DNA of 64,000 nt from Rhizobium sp. BK399 (lineage in GTDB: Bacteria; Pseudomonadota; Alphaproteobacteria; Rhizobiales; Rhizobiaceae). Location: assembly GCF_014194695.1 (NCBI RefSeq), contig NZ_JACIAH010000012.1:1-64000 (forward strand), given 5' to 3'. Under the pieces are notes generated by a model. That model was not told where the DNA came from, made no database searches, and saw nothing but the letters and a program-made list of their open reading frames with translations. The position numbers and the translations under genes are program-made. Position 1 is the stretch's first letter. Every line of letters begins with the position of its first letter. Positions 16,222 through 23,764 of the stretch are shown here, piece by piece.

Positions 16222-16590
16222 TCACTGTGAAATTATCATTCGAATCGCCGACGTCACGTCCTGACGTTTGTATGGCTTGCCCATGAAAGGAACGTCGCGT
16301 GGAAGACTGGCACCGGGCAAATTATTGCCAGATGTAATAATGATCTTGATTGGCGGCCAGCGATCCCGAACAAACGCGGCGAGCCGCAGCCCATCCATGC
16401 TGCCGGGCATGTCTATATCAGTGAAGATCACCTGGATGTCCGGGCGACCCTCGATAATCTCAATCGCTTCATCTGCGCTCGATGCCTCGAGCACGATGAA
16501 ACCGTCGTCCTCAAGATCTGCGACGGTCGACAAACGCAAGAATGGCTCGTCTTCCACGACAAGCACGACTGGCTGATAGTCAGGCACGTT
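16222..16590 (-). CDS. Single-domain response regulator
   Basis: 122 aa when started at the GTG at 16590; the longer frame reads back through the promoter. Receiver domain only: acidic pair Glu12/Asp13, phospho-acceptor Asp57 in FTDIDMPG, Thr/Ser in IIITSGN, and Lys in GKPYK. No output domain, so it works as a phosphate sink or through a protein partner. An exact EcfG-type promoter lies 67 bp upstream, placing it in the general stress response. Confidence 0.82.
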   Translation of the reverse strand, partial: NVPDYQPVVLVVEDEPFLRLSTVADLEDDGFIVLEASSADEAIEIIEGRPDIQVIFTDIDMPGSMDGLRLAAFVRDRWPPIKIIITSGNNLPGASLPRDVPFMGKPYKRQDVTSAIRMIISQ

Positions 16591-16640
16591 TGCTCGCTTT
16601 TCTCTTTGGAGGAATGCTCTAGGGCAAAACCGCGAGGGAA

Positions 16641-16656
16641 TGTACGTTGGCGTACA
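16641..16656. repeat. 6-bp inverted repeat in the leader of the receiver gene
   Basis: TGTACG-ttgg-CGTACA, perfect arms, lying between the EcfG-type -10 and the gene start. It could be an operator or a leader hairpin. Confidence 0.4.
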
Positions 16657-16681
16657 AACGCGCCATTGACTGCCTGGTTCC
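16657..16681 (-). promoter_or_regulatory. EcfG-type general stress promoter
   Basis: On the minus strand the sequence is GGAAC, 16 bp, CGTT, an exact match to the EcfG (sigma of the PhyR-NepR system) consensus of alphaproteobacteria. It faces the receiver gene at 16222-16590. Confidence 0.7.
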
Positions 16682-17024
16682 AGCCAAGAAATTTGCGACC
16701 GGAAAAGCGTGGCGACATTCCTGTCAGACGCCAAGAGCGAAGAATGAGTGAAGGGAAAATGACCGAGGTCCTCAACCGGCGGGATTCTTCACACCCAGAG
16801 GTTAGGAGAACGTCGCATTCCCTTGGTCGCCACGGACGCGGAGAAACGCTTTCGACCGCCGTGCCTGCATCGCCCGGAAAGGATCACGGTTCTCAGCGAC
16901 AGGAAACTCCTGTAGGCTAAGTGTGCCGGACGCGCGGTGAGAGCAACGAAATACTGCCGCCAACGTTTTGCCTGTTGGTATCAAGGTAACGTCGTCGCTG
17001 CTGGTGTGACAAGAGAAAGATCGC

Positions 17025-17264
17025 ATGCCTCGCTTCTACTTCAACATCGTCATGAGCAGCGGCATCCAGGAAGATTTCGAAGGGACGGATCTTCCCACCT
17101 TGGACGCGGCGCGCAGCGAGGCTATCAAAGACGCCCGTAGCATCATGAGCAATGCGATCCTGATGGGGCAGGACGTTTCGTCACGCTCGGTGGAGATCCG
17201 TGATGACGCCGGCGACGTTGTTCTGTCGCTGCCATTCCGAGACACCATAACGCGCAGCGAGTGA
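17025..17264 (+). CDS. DUF6894 family protein
   Basis: 79 aa. MPRFYFNIVM at the start, DFEGTDLPTLDAARSEAIKD in the middle and SVEIRDDAGDVVLSLPF near the end follow the pattern of small DUF6894 proteins that are abundant in rhizobia. Function unknown; many are stress-induced. Ends 11 bp before the 3' end of the convergent Crp/Fnr gene. Confidence 0.75.
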   Translation: MPRFYFNIVMSSGIQEDFEGTDLPTLDAARSEAIKDARSIMSNAILMGQDVSSRSVEIRDDAGDVVLSLPFRDTITRSE

Positions 17265-17275
17265 TCGGTATCGAC

Positions 17276-18001
17276 TCACTTTACCCTAAGCGGCAATCCT
17301 AGAACTCGCTCATACTCGCGTTCGGGAATCCCATAGCTGCCGCCTGCGATAGTTATCAGCTTCTCTCGATCCCGCACGTGGATGTTTCCGCGTGTGGACC
17401 GAATGGCCCGTATACCTTCCAGGACGTGAAGCTGTTCGGTAACACCCGAACGACGAACTCCCAGCATCAGCGCTAGGAACTCGTGGGTCACACCGAGATT
17501 GTCGCCATCGAGGCGATCATGGCACATCAAAAGCCATCGAGCCATCCGTTCCTGCATATTGTATCGGGCATTGGCCAAGGCCGAATGACTGAGCTGGACG
17601 ACGGTGGTATGAAAATAACGAAGAAAAAAGGCCCGGGTTTCCTCATCCTCAGTGACTGCTTTCATGAATAGCGATGCTGGGACGCGGATGCCACTGCCAG
17701 CCACTTGCATGAAGGTCCGCCCGGGCGCTCCCTCTATGGCGAGCATCAGATGCATACCGGACGCGCCTTCCCGGCCGATATGCCCCACTTCGATAGCTTC
17801 GTCGTCGGAACTGGTGACGACCATGGACCCAAGGCCGCTCTCCAGAAAATAGATGTAGTCGGGAGGGACACTATCCTCGACGAGAACATGTTTGGTGGGC
17901 AGGTCGACGCGCTCCATGCCGTGAGCGAGCCGGCCGAAGGTTTGCGCACTGATCGTCCGCAGAAGAGTGTTGCCGACATTCGATTGGTCGAGGCGTACCA
18001 T
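17276..18001 (-). CDS. Crp/Fnr-family transcriptional regulator
   Basis: 241 aa from the ATG at 18001 (GGAG 6 bases upstream); an ATG at 18013 is the alternative. N-terminal cyclic-nucleotide-binding-type beta roll at about 15-125 (PPDYIYFLESGLGSMV), C-terminal HTH_Crp at about 150-225 (THEFLALMLGVRRSGVTEQL). No Fnr-type N-terminal Cys cluster, so not an Fe-S oxygen sensor. It belongs to the large rhizobial set of orphan Crp-like regulators. Effector unknown. Confidence 0.85.
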   Translation of the reverse strand: MVRLDQSNVGNTLLRTISAQTFGRLAHGMERVDLPTKHVLVEDSVPPDYIYFLESGLGSMVVTSSDDEAIEVGHIGREGASGMHLMLAIEGAPGRTFMQVAGSGIRVPASLFMKAVTEDEETRAFFLRYFHTTVVQLSHSALANARYNMQERMARWLLMCHDRLDGDNLGVTHEFLALMLGVRRSGVTEQLHVLEGIRAIRSTRGNIHVRDREKLITIAGGSYGIPEREYERVLGLPLRVK

Positions 18002-18055
18002 TTCTTGCTCCATGCCGGAGCTTGGGTGTTACCAAACGCCTATGAATAGAAGTCT

Positions 18056-18081
18056 AACCGTACGGCGTGGTCAAATGTTCC
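18056..18081 (-). promoter_or_regulatory. Possible EcfG-type promoter of the Crp/Fnr gene
   Basis: Minus strand GGAAC, 17 bp, GGTT: one mismatch from GGAAC-N16/17-CGTT. It lies about 55 bp before the preferred start. The single mismatch falls in the -10 core, so this is tentative. Confidence 0.35.
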
Positions 18082-18258
18082 GCCAGTGCCACAGCAGGTT
18101 CGTACGATTTCGGTGTTACCGTGCGCGAGGCATTGTTCTAGTTTTTCTTAACTTGCGACCCACATCTCTTTGCCGTTTCGCCCAGCCACAGCTTTTTACG
18201 CAATCGATCTGATAAGGCGGGGCTTTAACGCAACGGCCGCCAGGAAGTACGGGAGGAA

Positions 18259-18501
18259 TTAGGCGTTCCGAAACACGACTCCCGCTTGAAGAGCTGCGGC
18301 GAGAAATGCGGCTTGCGCTTCTCCCTGGCTGACCGCCCCTCTAAGCGCGCCGGCACAAGCCTCCATCGCCGAGATAAAGGTGGTGCCGGTGGTAACTGGC
18401 CAGTTCTTGAGAAGCAGCTGAAGAGCTTGCTCTGCAGACGACACGGTGTGGAATGAACGGTTGCGCTCTACAATTACGATGACCCATTCAAGTGTTGACA
18501 T
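18259..18501 (-). CDS. DUF982 domain protein
   Basis: 80 aa. The pattern WVIVIVE near the start, a central LLKNWPVTTGTTFISAMEAC and the C-terminal QAAFLAAALQAG is that of DUF982, a small family almost confined to rhizobia. Function unknown. It stands alone, with about 240 bp upstream of the neighbouring Crp/Fnr gene and 155 bp on the other side. Confidence 0.75.
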   Translation of the reverse strand: MSTLEWVIVIVERNRSFHTVSSAEQALQLLLKNWPVTTGTTFISAMEACAGALRGAVSQGEAQAAFLAAALQAGVVFRNA

Positions 18502-18656
18502 AAGCGTGGCCGGCCAAATTCGCGGATTAGTGGATTACACGATTAGCCCGCGCACAATGTGAGTGAGAAACATTCGTCACCCGCGCGATCCTTCCTCGAA
18601 TCCCGCTTGTCAGTCTACATGGGCAGTTGGAGAAGCAAGGCCGTTCCCCGACGTTT

Positions 18657-18935
18657 CTATGGCAATGGCAGTCCCTGAATAGAGGCGCGCGTCCGCTCGA
18701 AGCTCGGTGGAGACATTGCAGAAATCGTCGTGCCGAGGACCCTTTTCAGTTCCCTGGTTAGGTCGTCGGCGGAAGTCATCCCACCTTGAAAGCGTTGTAT
18801 CAGAAGCTTCGCCGCAAGGTCGTATCGCTCAGGATGCGCAACACTTTTGGCAGAATTGTATCCAGCTTCCTCCAAGACGCCTTGCAGCATCGTCAGGTCC
18901 CTGGAATGTAAGACGTAGCCGAGTGGGGAAGACAC
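18657..18935 (-). CDS. Small rhizobial hypothetical protein
   Basis: 92 aa from the GTG at 18935, chosen because AGAAGGAGGA lies just upstream; the frame's earlier ATG lacks this. Helical, with HSRDLTMLQGVLEEAGY, then YDLAAKLLIQRFQGGMTS and a final LTRELKRVLG. The middle and end resemble in layout the proteins at 19298 and 20090: a helix, a Asp/Ser turn, an Ala-rich helix, a Phe/Gly turn and a Leu-rich helix. No named domain. Confidence 0.6.
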   Translation of the reverse strand: MSSPLGYVLHSRDLTMLQGVLEEAGYNSAKSVAHPERYDLAAKLLIQRFQGGMTSADDLTRELKRVLGTTISAMSPPSFERTRASIQGLPLP

Positions 18936-18995
18936 TGACGTCCTCCTTCTAATTGGGGCGAGGGCCCAAGCCCTAGTCAGAAGCGCCCTTAACAA

Positions 18996-19297
18996 TGGCT
19001 GCTGATGAAGTCATCATGCCCGAGAGTGGCTCGGGATGCAAAGAAATTAATGCAATTTTTTGTTTTTATCAGCCTTTCAGCAAAACCACAAATTGAGATT
19101 GTATTTCCACGGGGCTTCGGCAGCGTGCTCGGCTTCACGGGGCGTCGCCCAATGCCATCGACAGGGCCAGTAGGTCCACCACTCTTAGAGAGAGGCATGG
19201 TAGCTATCCTCTTGCAGTCCACCCGCAGGTTCGGCACGTACGGGCAGAATTGCGCAGGCTGTCCATCAGCAAATTATCGGCAAGCGCAGGAGTTTGG
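18996..19297. other. Gene-free stretch
   Basis: About 300 bp, AT-rich at 19040-19100, with no frame that looks like a gene. It may carry the promoter of the leftward small gene ending at 18657. Confidence 0.35.
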
Positions 19298-19534
19298 TTA
19301 CGCTTTGTGGGTCGCTTCGGAACTGCAAGCGGAACTAAGGTACCGCACCATTTCATCAGTGGCGGCGGCAGAATATGGATCGACAGTCTGAATACGGTCA
19401 ACGGCCACTGTCATTGCCCAGCGGCCTTCATCACTATCGATATCCACTCGACGTGTTGAGCACCACTCTTGAACCGCGTCCAGAACAATCTTCATTTGAA
19501 GTTCATCGAGAGAGGAAGATAAAGACTTCGTCAT
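19298..19534 (-). CDS. Small helical hypothetical protein with an EWC motif
   Basis: 78 aa from the ATG at 19534. VLDAVQEWCSTRRVDIDSDE is followed by an Ala/Val helix and MVRYLSSAC. The same framework (aromatic-Trp-Cys, then Asp-containing turn, then two helices) appears in the 20090-20311 product. Members of this type are common as multi-copy small genes in rhizobia. Function unknown. Confidence 0.55.
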   Translation of the reverse strand: MTKSLSSSLDELQMKIVLDAVQEWCSTRRVDIDSDEGRWAMTVAVDRIQTVDPYSAAATDEMVRYLSSACSSEATHKA

Positions 19535-19697
19535 GTCCGTGCTCTCTTGGTCGGCAAGAGCACAGTTATCTCTCAAGCGGTCCCGCCAGTTGTCTATGGG
19601 CCGACCCGGGATACTTAGGGTGTTAGAAATAAAAGGAAACGCGAAGGGTTTGACCGCCCCCGCCTTCTAAGCTCATTTTTTTTGCCTTATTTAATCG

Positions 19698-19949
19698 CTA
19701 GATGGAAAATCGTGGCGTCCAAGACGCCTCCTCGCCGACGAAACGCCGCTTCGCAGTCGAGAGGCGCCCAGCCGCGCGACCGGGCGCATGTGAAAGGGGA
19801 GGGTGGGCGCCCGTTGGGAAGTGCAGGGACCGGGGCAGGGGCCCGGTTTTGAAATCCAGATGATGCGCGGTACACCGTCTTATCATGGTTCCCAGGATGC
19901 CGCCCAGTAGCACGCCGGCGACCGACAAGATGTAAAATACGATTAACAT
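19698..19949 (-). CDS. Possible small membrane protein
   Basis: 83 codons. The first 26 residues form one clear membrane helix (VFYILSVAGVLLGGILGTMI) followed by Arg-Arg, the rest is Pro/Arg-rich and unstructured. The helix looks real, the tail may be out-of-frame drift of a shorter protein. No family recognised. Confidence 0.3.
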   Translation of the reverse strand: MLIVFYILSVAGVLLGGILGTMIRRCTAHHLDFKTGPLPRSLHFPTGAHPPLSHAPGRAAGRLSTAKRRFVGEEASWTPRFSI

Positions 19950-20089
19950 CAGCGCATCACGCTATGTCAAAGTTAATTGCGGCCGTTCTTAATCCTCCAT
20001 AGGGTTTTATCTATCGGTCGGCATCTCCTGGCTACGATCGACTGGAAGCACACGAGTTGCTTTCGCCCCTCTAAGTTGGAGGGCGATGA

Positions 20090-20311
20090 GTGTCGGAAAT
20101 GCTCCGTACAATTTCGTTCGATGATCTTTCTCCGGTATTCGACGCGTTCTCCCAGTGGTGCAAGGAGACTAAGGTTGATCCGAACAGTCTCGTGGGCAGC
20201 GTTGCTGCGTCCAGACTATTGGACCTTTTTCTCAAGGGCCATAAGACATCCAGAGATCTTTTGGCAGCCCTAGGGCCACTCCGCCCGCCGTCAACAAGGC
20301 CTGATCAGTAG
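20090..20311 (+). CDS. Small helical hypothetical protein (paralogue of the 19298 gene)
   Basis: 73 aa from a GTG with TTGGAGGG upstream. PVFDAFSQWCKETKVDPNSL corresponds to the VLDAVQEWC segment of the 19298-19534 product, followed by an Ala/Leu helix and DLLAALGPL. Divergent copies of one small rhizobial family. Lies just inside the right IS-end relic. Confidence 0.55.
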   Translation: MSEMLRTISFDDLSPVFDAFSQWCKETKVDPNSLVGSVAASRLLDLFLKGHKTSRDLLAALGPLRPPSTRPDQ

Positions 20312-20356
20312 CGTCTCCAGGAAAGCTCGTCGCCAGAACCAGATCTCAACACATTC

Positions 20357-20402
20357 GACCTTGCCCCCAAGTTTTATCCAGTTTTAAGTTCGCTCCGGCG
20401 GT
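20357..20402. repeat. Solitary IS terminal sequence, right copy of the inverted pair
   Basis: Identical over 46 bp to the reverse complement of 48-93. Here no transposase is attached: the sequence after 20402 goes straight into the 3' flank of the cytochrome gene. It is a relic end of the same IS, opposite in orientation to the left copy. Confidence 0.7.
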
Positions 20403-20460
20403 CTCTTGAAGTGCTACCTAGCGCGCAATAATCTGAAATTGCGAAGCCTCCATGGCCAGT

Positions 20461-22743
20461 CTAGTTGGGATTGGTTGTCGCCGCTCGCAACCGTCGGACG
20501 AGGTCAGAAATCCGTTGGTCTTGCGGTCTCAGCCTTGCCAATTGTTCCGCAAACTTCAACGCCTGCGGCAGCAGCTGCAGCTTCAGACTGTATTCCAGTG
20601 CCAGGCCTGAAATGGCCGGATCGGACGTCTCGGATGCCCAGTGATCGAGCCTGTTCAGAGCCTCTTGGGTCTTTCCGATTGAGTCCAGCGCGACGGTAAG
20701 CGTCGTCTTGTACCGCGGGCTCCGGGGATCCAGCCGCACCGCTTGTTCAAGCTCGACAATCGCATCGTCCAGTCGCTTGCTGCGAACCAGAGCGAGCCCA
20801 TGCCCAAATCGCAGCTCCGCGCGCTCCGGCGACACTGAAATTGCTTCGGCGTAGGCCTGTTCGGCCTTATCGTTCTGCCCGATGGCACGATAAAATTCCG
20901 CAAGGTTGACGTGGACACCTTCAAGTGTCGGGTCAAGGCTAATCGCTCGTTTGAAGTATCCCTCGGCCTCCGGTATACGGTGTTGGCCAAACAGGAAGAA
21001 TCCGTAATTGCTCTGCGTCTCTGCAAAATCAGCGTTTGAACTGACGTAGCTGCGCAGGTCTTCGACCGCGGCCTCGAAGCCCGGTCGTTGGCTGCCGAAC
21101 ACCTCGGCGGGCGTGTTGCCGAGAGCAGTCGCCGCTGCGATACGAACCGCTCGCATTTCATCACCGAGCAGATCCCCGATCGCATCCAGCCTGCGCTCCG
21201 GCGGAATGTTCGATGCGGCCTCGGATGCGCCGAGTCTGACCAATGGATCCGGATCAGATGATGCTGCGTGAATATCTGCGGTAACATCCTCACCTGCGAT
21301 CTGGCTCAATCGGGTGATGGCGCTTCCCCTTATGATTCCCGGCTGATTTCGGTCATTGACGAGCTTTCGCAATGCCTGCTCCGCTGCTTGCGTGCGGTTT
21401 TCCAAAGCTGCGAATGCGTGGGTGATGGTTGGACGATTGCGCCAGCCAAAATCGTACCATCTATCCATGGTCCTGGCGGCCCAGTCATCATCTTTATCGG
21501 TATGACACGTCGTGCATGCGTTCGGCGTTGAGAAGGTCATCGACAGATCCGGCCGGGGAATGACGAACGAATGGTCCCGTCTCGGATCGACCTTCATGTA
21601 TGTCCGTTCGGGCATATGACAGTTGGCACATTGCGCGCCGGCCGATCCGACAGGATGATGGGTATGAGAAGGGTCGTCGAACAGGCCGCTCGGATCCTGC
21701 TTGACGAAGCGGTCCAGCTTGGTCTGCGTGTGACACTGGGTGCAAAGCGCGTTGCCTTCGGTCTTCAAACCCGCCTCATGTGGACGATGACAATCAAGGC
21801 ATGTCACTCCAGCCGCTGCCATTTTGCTTTGCTGAAACGAACCGTACTCAAAGACTTCATCACGTATCTGTCCATCGGGAAAATAGAGATCGCTTCGCAG
21901 CAATGCGGGAGAAAAGTAGTCGAGAAACGGCTTTCCGGGCTCGTAGCCGTCTCGAAGGCGTACTCGTCTGGAATGGCAAGCCAGACAGGCATTGGCATCG
22001 ACCCTGGAAAGTCCAGGGTCCGCCTGATCACCTGGATGGTCCTGGCCCTTTGCCGCCCAGGCGACATGTTTTGCACCAGGTCCGTGACAGGACTGACAGC
22101 CGATGCTCGTTGCGACATAGGTCGATTTGTATTCGTTCGTCGCAGGTTGGAAGTTTGCTTGAGGGTCGGTCGAATGGCAGTCGATGCAGGTGCGGTTCCA
22201 ACGATAAAACGGCCCGGTCCAGTGATAGGTCGAGCCGGGTTTGCGCGGTGTGTCATTGCCAAGCCAGAACCATTGCTTTCCGGTCGTGTCCCATGCGACG
22301 TCGAGTGCCTGTAGTCGTCCTGCGCCGGTTTCAACGAGATACTGCTGCAGCGGCTCGTAGGCAAAGGTGTATCGAACTTCGAACTCGGTTTCCTTTCCGT
22401 CCGATCCTTCGGTTTTCACGAAGAACCGGGCATCGCGGCGATGGAAAGTCGTTACAATGCCATCGTGCTCATACCTGACATTGTTGAAATCACCGCGAAC
22501 TGTACTGCCGTTGGCAAGTGCCATTGCGTTGGCGTGGTGGGATCGCTTGAAAGCAGCGGCTTGATCTTGATGGCAGGAAGCGCAAGCGGTTTCATCAACG
22601 AAACCATTATGCATGCTTATCCGGGGGTCAGGACTGGAGGCAGGGACAGTGTCGGCAAAAGCGCTCCGTCCCAGGAACAAAATCATCAGAAGGACCGGCA
22701 ATACTGTTATCCACGCGGCCAATGACCGATCGAACGTTATCAC
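20461..22743 (-). CDS. Eight-heme c-type cytochrome with HEAT and TPR C-terminal region
   Basis: 760 aa, GTG start. An N-terminal hydrophobic segment (about 10-30) acts as signal or anchor. Eight CxxCH heme sites lie in the first 400 residues: CASCH, CIDCH, CQSCH, CLACH, CLDCH, CTQCH, CANCH and CTTCH. A HEAT-like stretch follows at about 440-550, then TPR repeats at about 560-750 (AEGYFKRAISLDPT, AEQAYAEAISVSPE, IVELEQAVRLDP). Multiheme cytochromes with this heme order act in periplasmic electron transfer, and the TPR part suggests a docking partner. Last gene of the leftward unit HAD-glycine-rich protein-cytochrome. The electron donor or acceptor is unknown. Confidence 0.82.
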   Translation of the reverse strand: MITFDRSLAAWITVLPVLLMILFLGRSAFADTVPASSPDPRISMHNGFVDETACASCHQDQAAAFKRSHHANAMALANGSTVRGDFNNVRYEHDGIVTTFHRRDARFFVKTEGSDGKETEFEVRYTFAYEPLQQYLVETGAGRLQALDVAWDTTGKQWFWLGNDTPRKPGSTYHWTGPFYRWNRTCIDCHSTDPQANFQPATNEYKSTYVATSIGCQSCHGPGAKHVAWAAKGQDHPGDQADPGLSRVDANACLACHSRRVRLRDGYEPGKPFLDYFSPALLRSDLYFPDGQIRDEVFEYGSFQQSKMAAAGVTCLDCHRPHEAGLKTEGNALCTQCHTQTKLDRFVKQDPSGLFDDPSHTHHPVGSAGAQCANCHMPERTYMKVDPRRDHSFVIPRPDLSMTFSTPNACTTCHTDKDDDWAARTMDRWYDFGWRNRPTITHAFAALENRTQAAEQALRKLVNDRNQPGIIRGSAITRLSQIAGEDVTADIHAASSDPDPLVRLGASEAASNIPPERRLDAIGDLLGDEMRAVRIAAATALGNTPAEVFGSQRPGFEAAVEDLRSYVSSNADFAETQSNYGFFLFGQHRIPEAEGYFKRAISLDPTLEGVHVNLAEFYRAIGQNDKAEQAYAEAISVSPERAELRFGHGLALVRSKRLDDAIVELEQAVRLDPRSPRYKTTLTVALDSIGKTQEALNRLDHWASETSDPAISGLALEYSLKLQLLPQALKFAEQLARLRPQDQRISDLVRRLRAATTNPN

Positions 22744-22773
22744 TCAGCTGCTCCAACGCTGCTCTTGTGGAAT

Positions 22774-22796
22774 GTCACGCCGCCTGGCGGCGTGAC
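22774..22796 (-). terminator. Intercistronic hairpin before the cytochrome gene
   Basis: GTCACGCCGC / GCGGCGTGAC, perfect 10-bp stem with a 3-nt loop, between the glycine-rich gene stop (22808) and the cytochrome start (22743). No U-run; likely a processing or attenuation site. Confidence 0.55.
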
Positions 22797-22807
22797 GACG
22801 GCGGGCA

Positions 22808-23656
22808 TCAGTAGCACGGCGGGAAGGGATAGTAGCCGCACTGCTGGTTGTTGTAGTAGTTGTTATAGTAGTAGGGGCGTGTTGCTGCCGCGCCGATAGC
22901 CGCGCCCGCTACGACACCGGTGGCGACAGGGGCACCGCGATACCAGGCGCCGCGATAGACGGGGGCATGCCAGTAGGTGCCACTCACACGGTTGATGTTG
23001 GTATCGCCGGTATGAACGTCGTCGTCTCGAAAACCTCCACGGAAGTCGCCCCCTGCAAAATCACGTCCGCCAAAGCTACCTCCGCCAAAGTCGCCTCCAC
23101 GGAAGCCACCGCCGCCAAAACTTCCTCCGCCAAACCCACCTCCGCCAAATCCACCCCCTCCGCCGAAGTGATCAATAAAGACTGCGGCCGGCCCCGTCGC
23201 GCCATTGAGGCTTCCCTCAAGAACGGTGATGTCGAATGTCAGCGTCGTGCCATCAAGTTTCGGGGTCTTCAATGTCACGACAGCGTCGCTCACATCAGAC
23301 CCGTCGCCCCCCAGCACCGAGACCGTCGCATTCGGTGGATCGACCGCGAAATTGTCCTTGCCATCGTCCCATTGCATGATGAACTGATCCGTCATCACAT
23401 GTCCGGCAGCCCGTACCGGCCGGTCGGCAAACACGATCGAATTGGCGGCAACGCCATTGAGTACGAGTTTTCCGTTTTCAATCCGAGCGCCCGCAGAGTT
23501 GATCACTGCCAGAGACGGTACCGGCCCGGTCGGCGTGACGACGCCGATGCCTTTTTCGAGCGGTACATGCGGCTTTTTCGGAGCGTCCTGCGCATGGGCA
23601 TTACCAAGAGCAACGCCTGCAGTAACGATCAGGCTGGCAATCTGAAAGACGTTCAT
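22808..23656 (-). CDS. Secreted glycine-rich repeat protein
   Basis: 282 aa from the ATG at 23656 (GGAGG 7 bases upstream). Signal peptide ends near AHA-Q at about 23. The middle (about 45-155) is a beta-rich domain with VVTLKTPKLDGTTLTFDI. Residues about 165-215 form a Gly/Phe/Asp repeat region of GGxFGG units, and the C-terminal end is Tyr/Asn/Pro-rich with two Cys. I do not recognise the family. The repeat is disordered and resembles adhesive or surface-coating segments. It sits between the HAD phosphatase and multiheme cytochrome genes, so all three products are probably exported together. Confidence 0.7.
   Translation of the reverse strand: MNVFQIASLIVTAGVALGNAHAQDAPKKPHVPLEKGIGVVTPTGPVPSLAVINSAGARIENGKLVLNGVAANSIVFADRPVRAAGHVMTDQFIMQWDDGKDNFAVDPPNATVSVLGGDGSDVSDAVVTLKTPKLDGTTLTFDITVLEGSLNGATGPAAVFIDHFGGGGGFGGGGFGGGSFGGGGFRGGDFGGGSFGGRDFAGGDFRGGFRDDDVHTGDTNINRVSGTYWHAPVYRGAWYRGAPVATGVVAGAAIGAAATRPYYYNNYYNNQQCGYYPFPPCY
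23030..23165 (-). repeat. Coding repeat of about 15 bp (GGxFGG units)
   Basis: Degenerate tandem DNA repeat built on CCTCCGCCAAA (plus strand) within the glycine-rich gene. It is coding and in frame throughout. Copy number could vary by slippage. Confidence 0.6.
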
Positions 23657-23676
23657 GGCGGTAGCCTCCAAGGTGG

Positions 23677-23697
23677 GGACAGGTAAAAGCCCTGTCC
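23677..23697 (-). other. Leader hairpin of the glycine-rich gene
   Basis: GGACAGG / CCTGTCC with a 7-nt loop, just upstream of the ribosome site of the glycine-rich gene and downstream of the HAD stop. May shape the HAD/glycine-rich mRNA junction. Confidence 0.4.
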
Positions 23698-23764
23698 ATA
23701 CTTGACGTGATGATGGAGCTCAGCTCGACACTGTTGCTGTCGTCCTGACGCAAGTCGCCGGGTC

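Noticed and set aside
23030..23165. Short tandem repeat that could suggest a CRISPR-like array
   Set aside because: Units are about 15 bp without spacers and are in frame within the glycine-rich protein.
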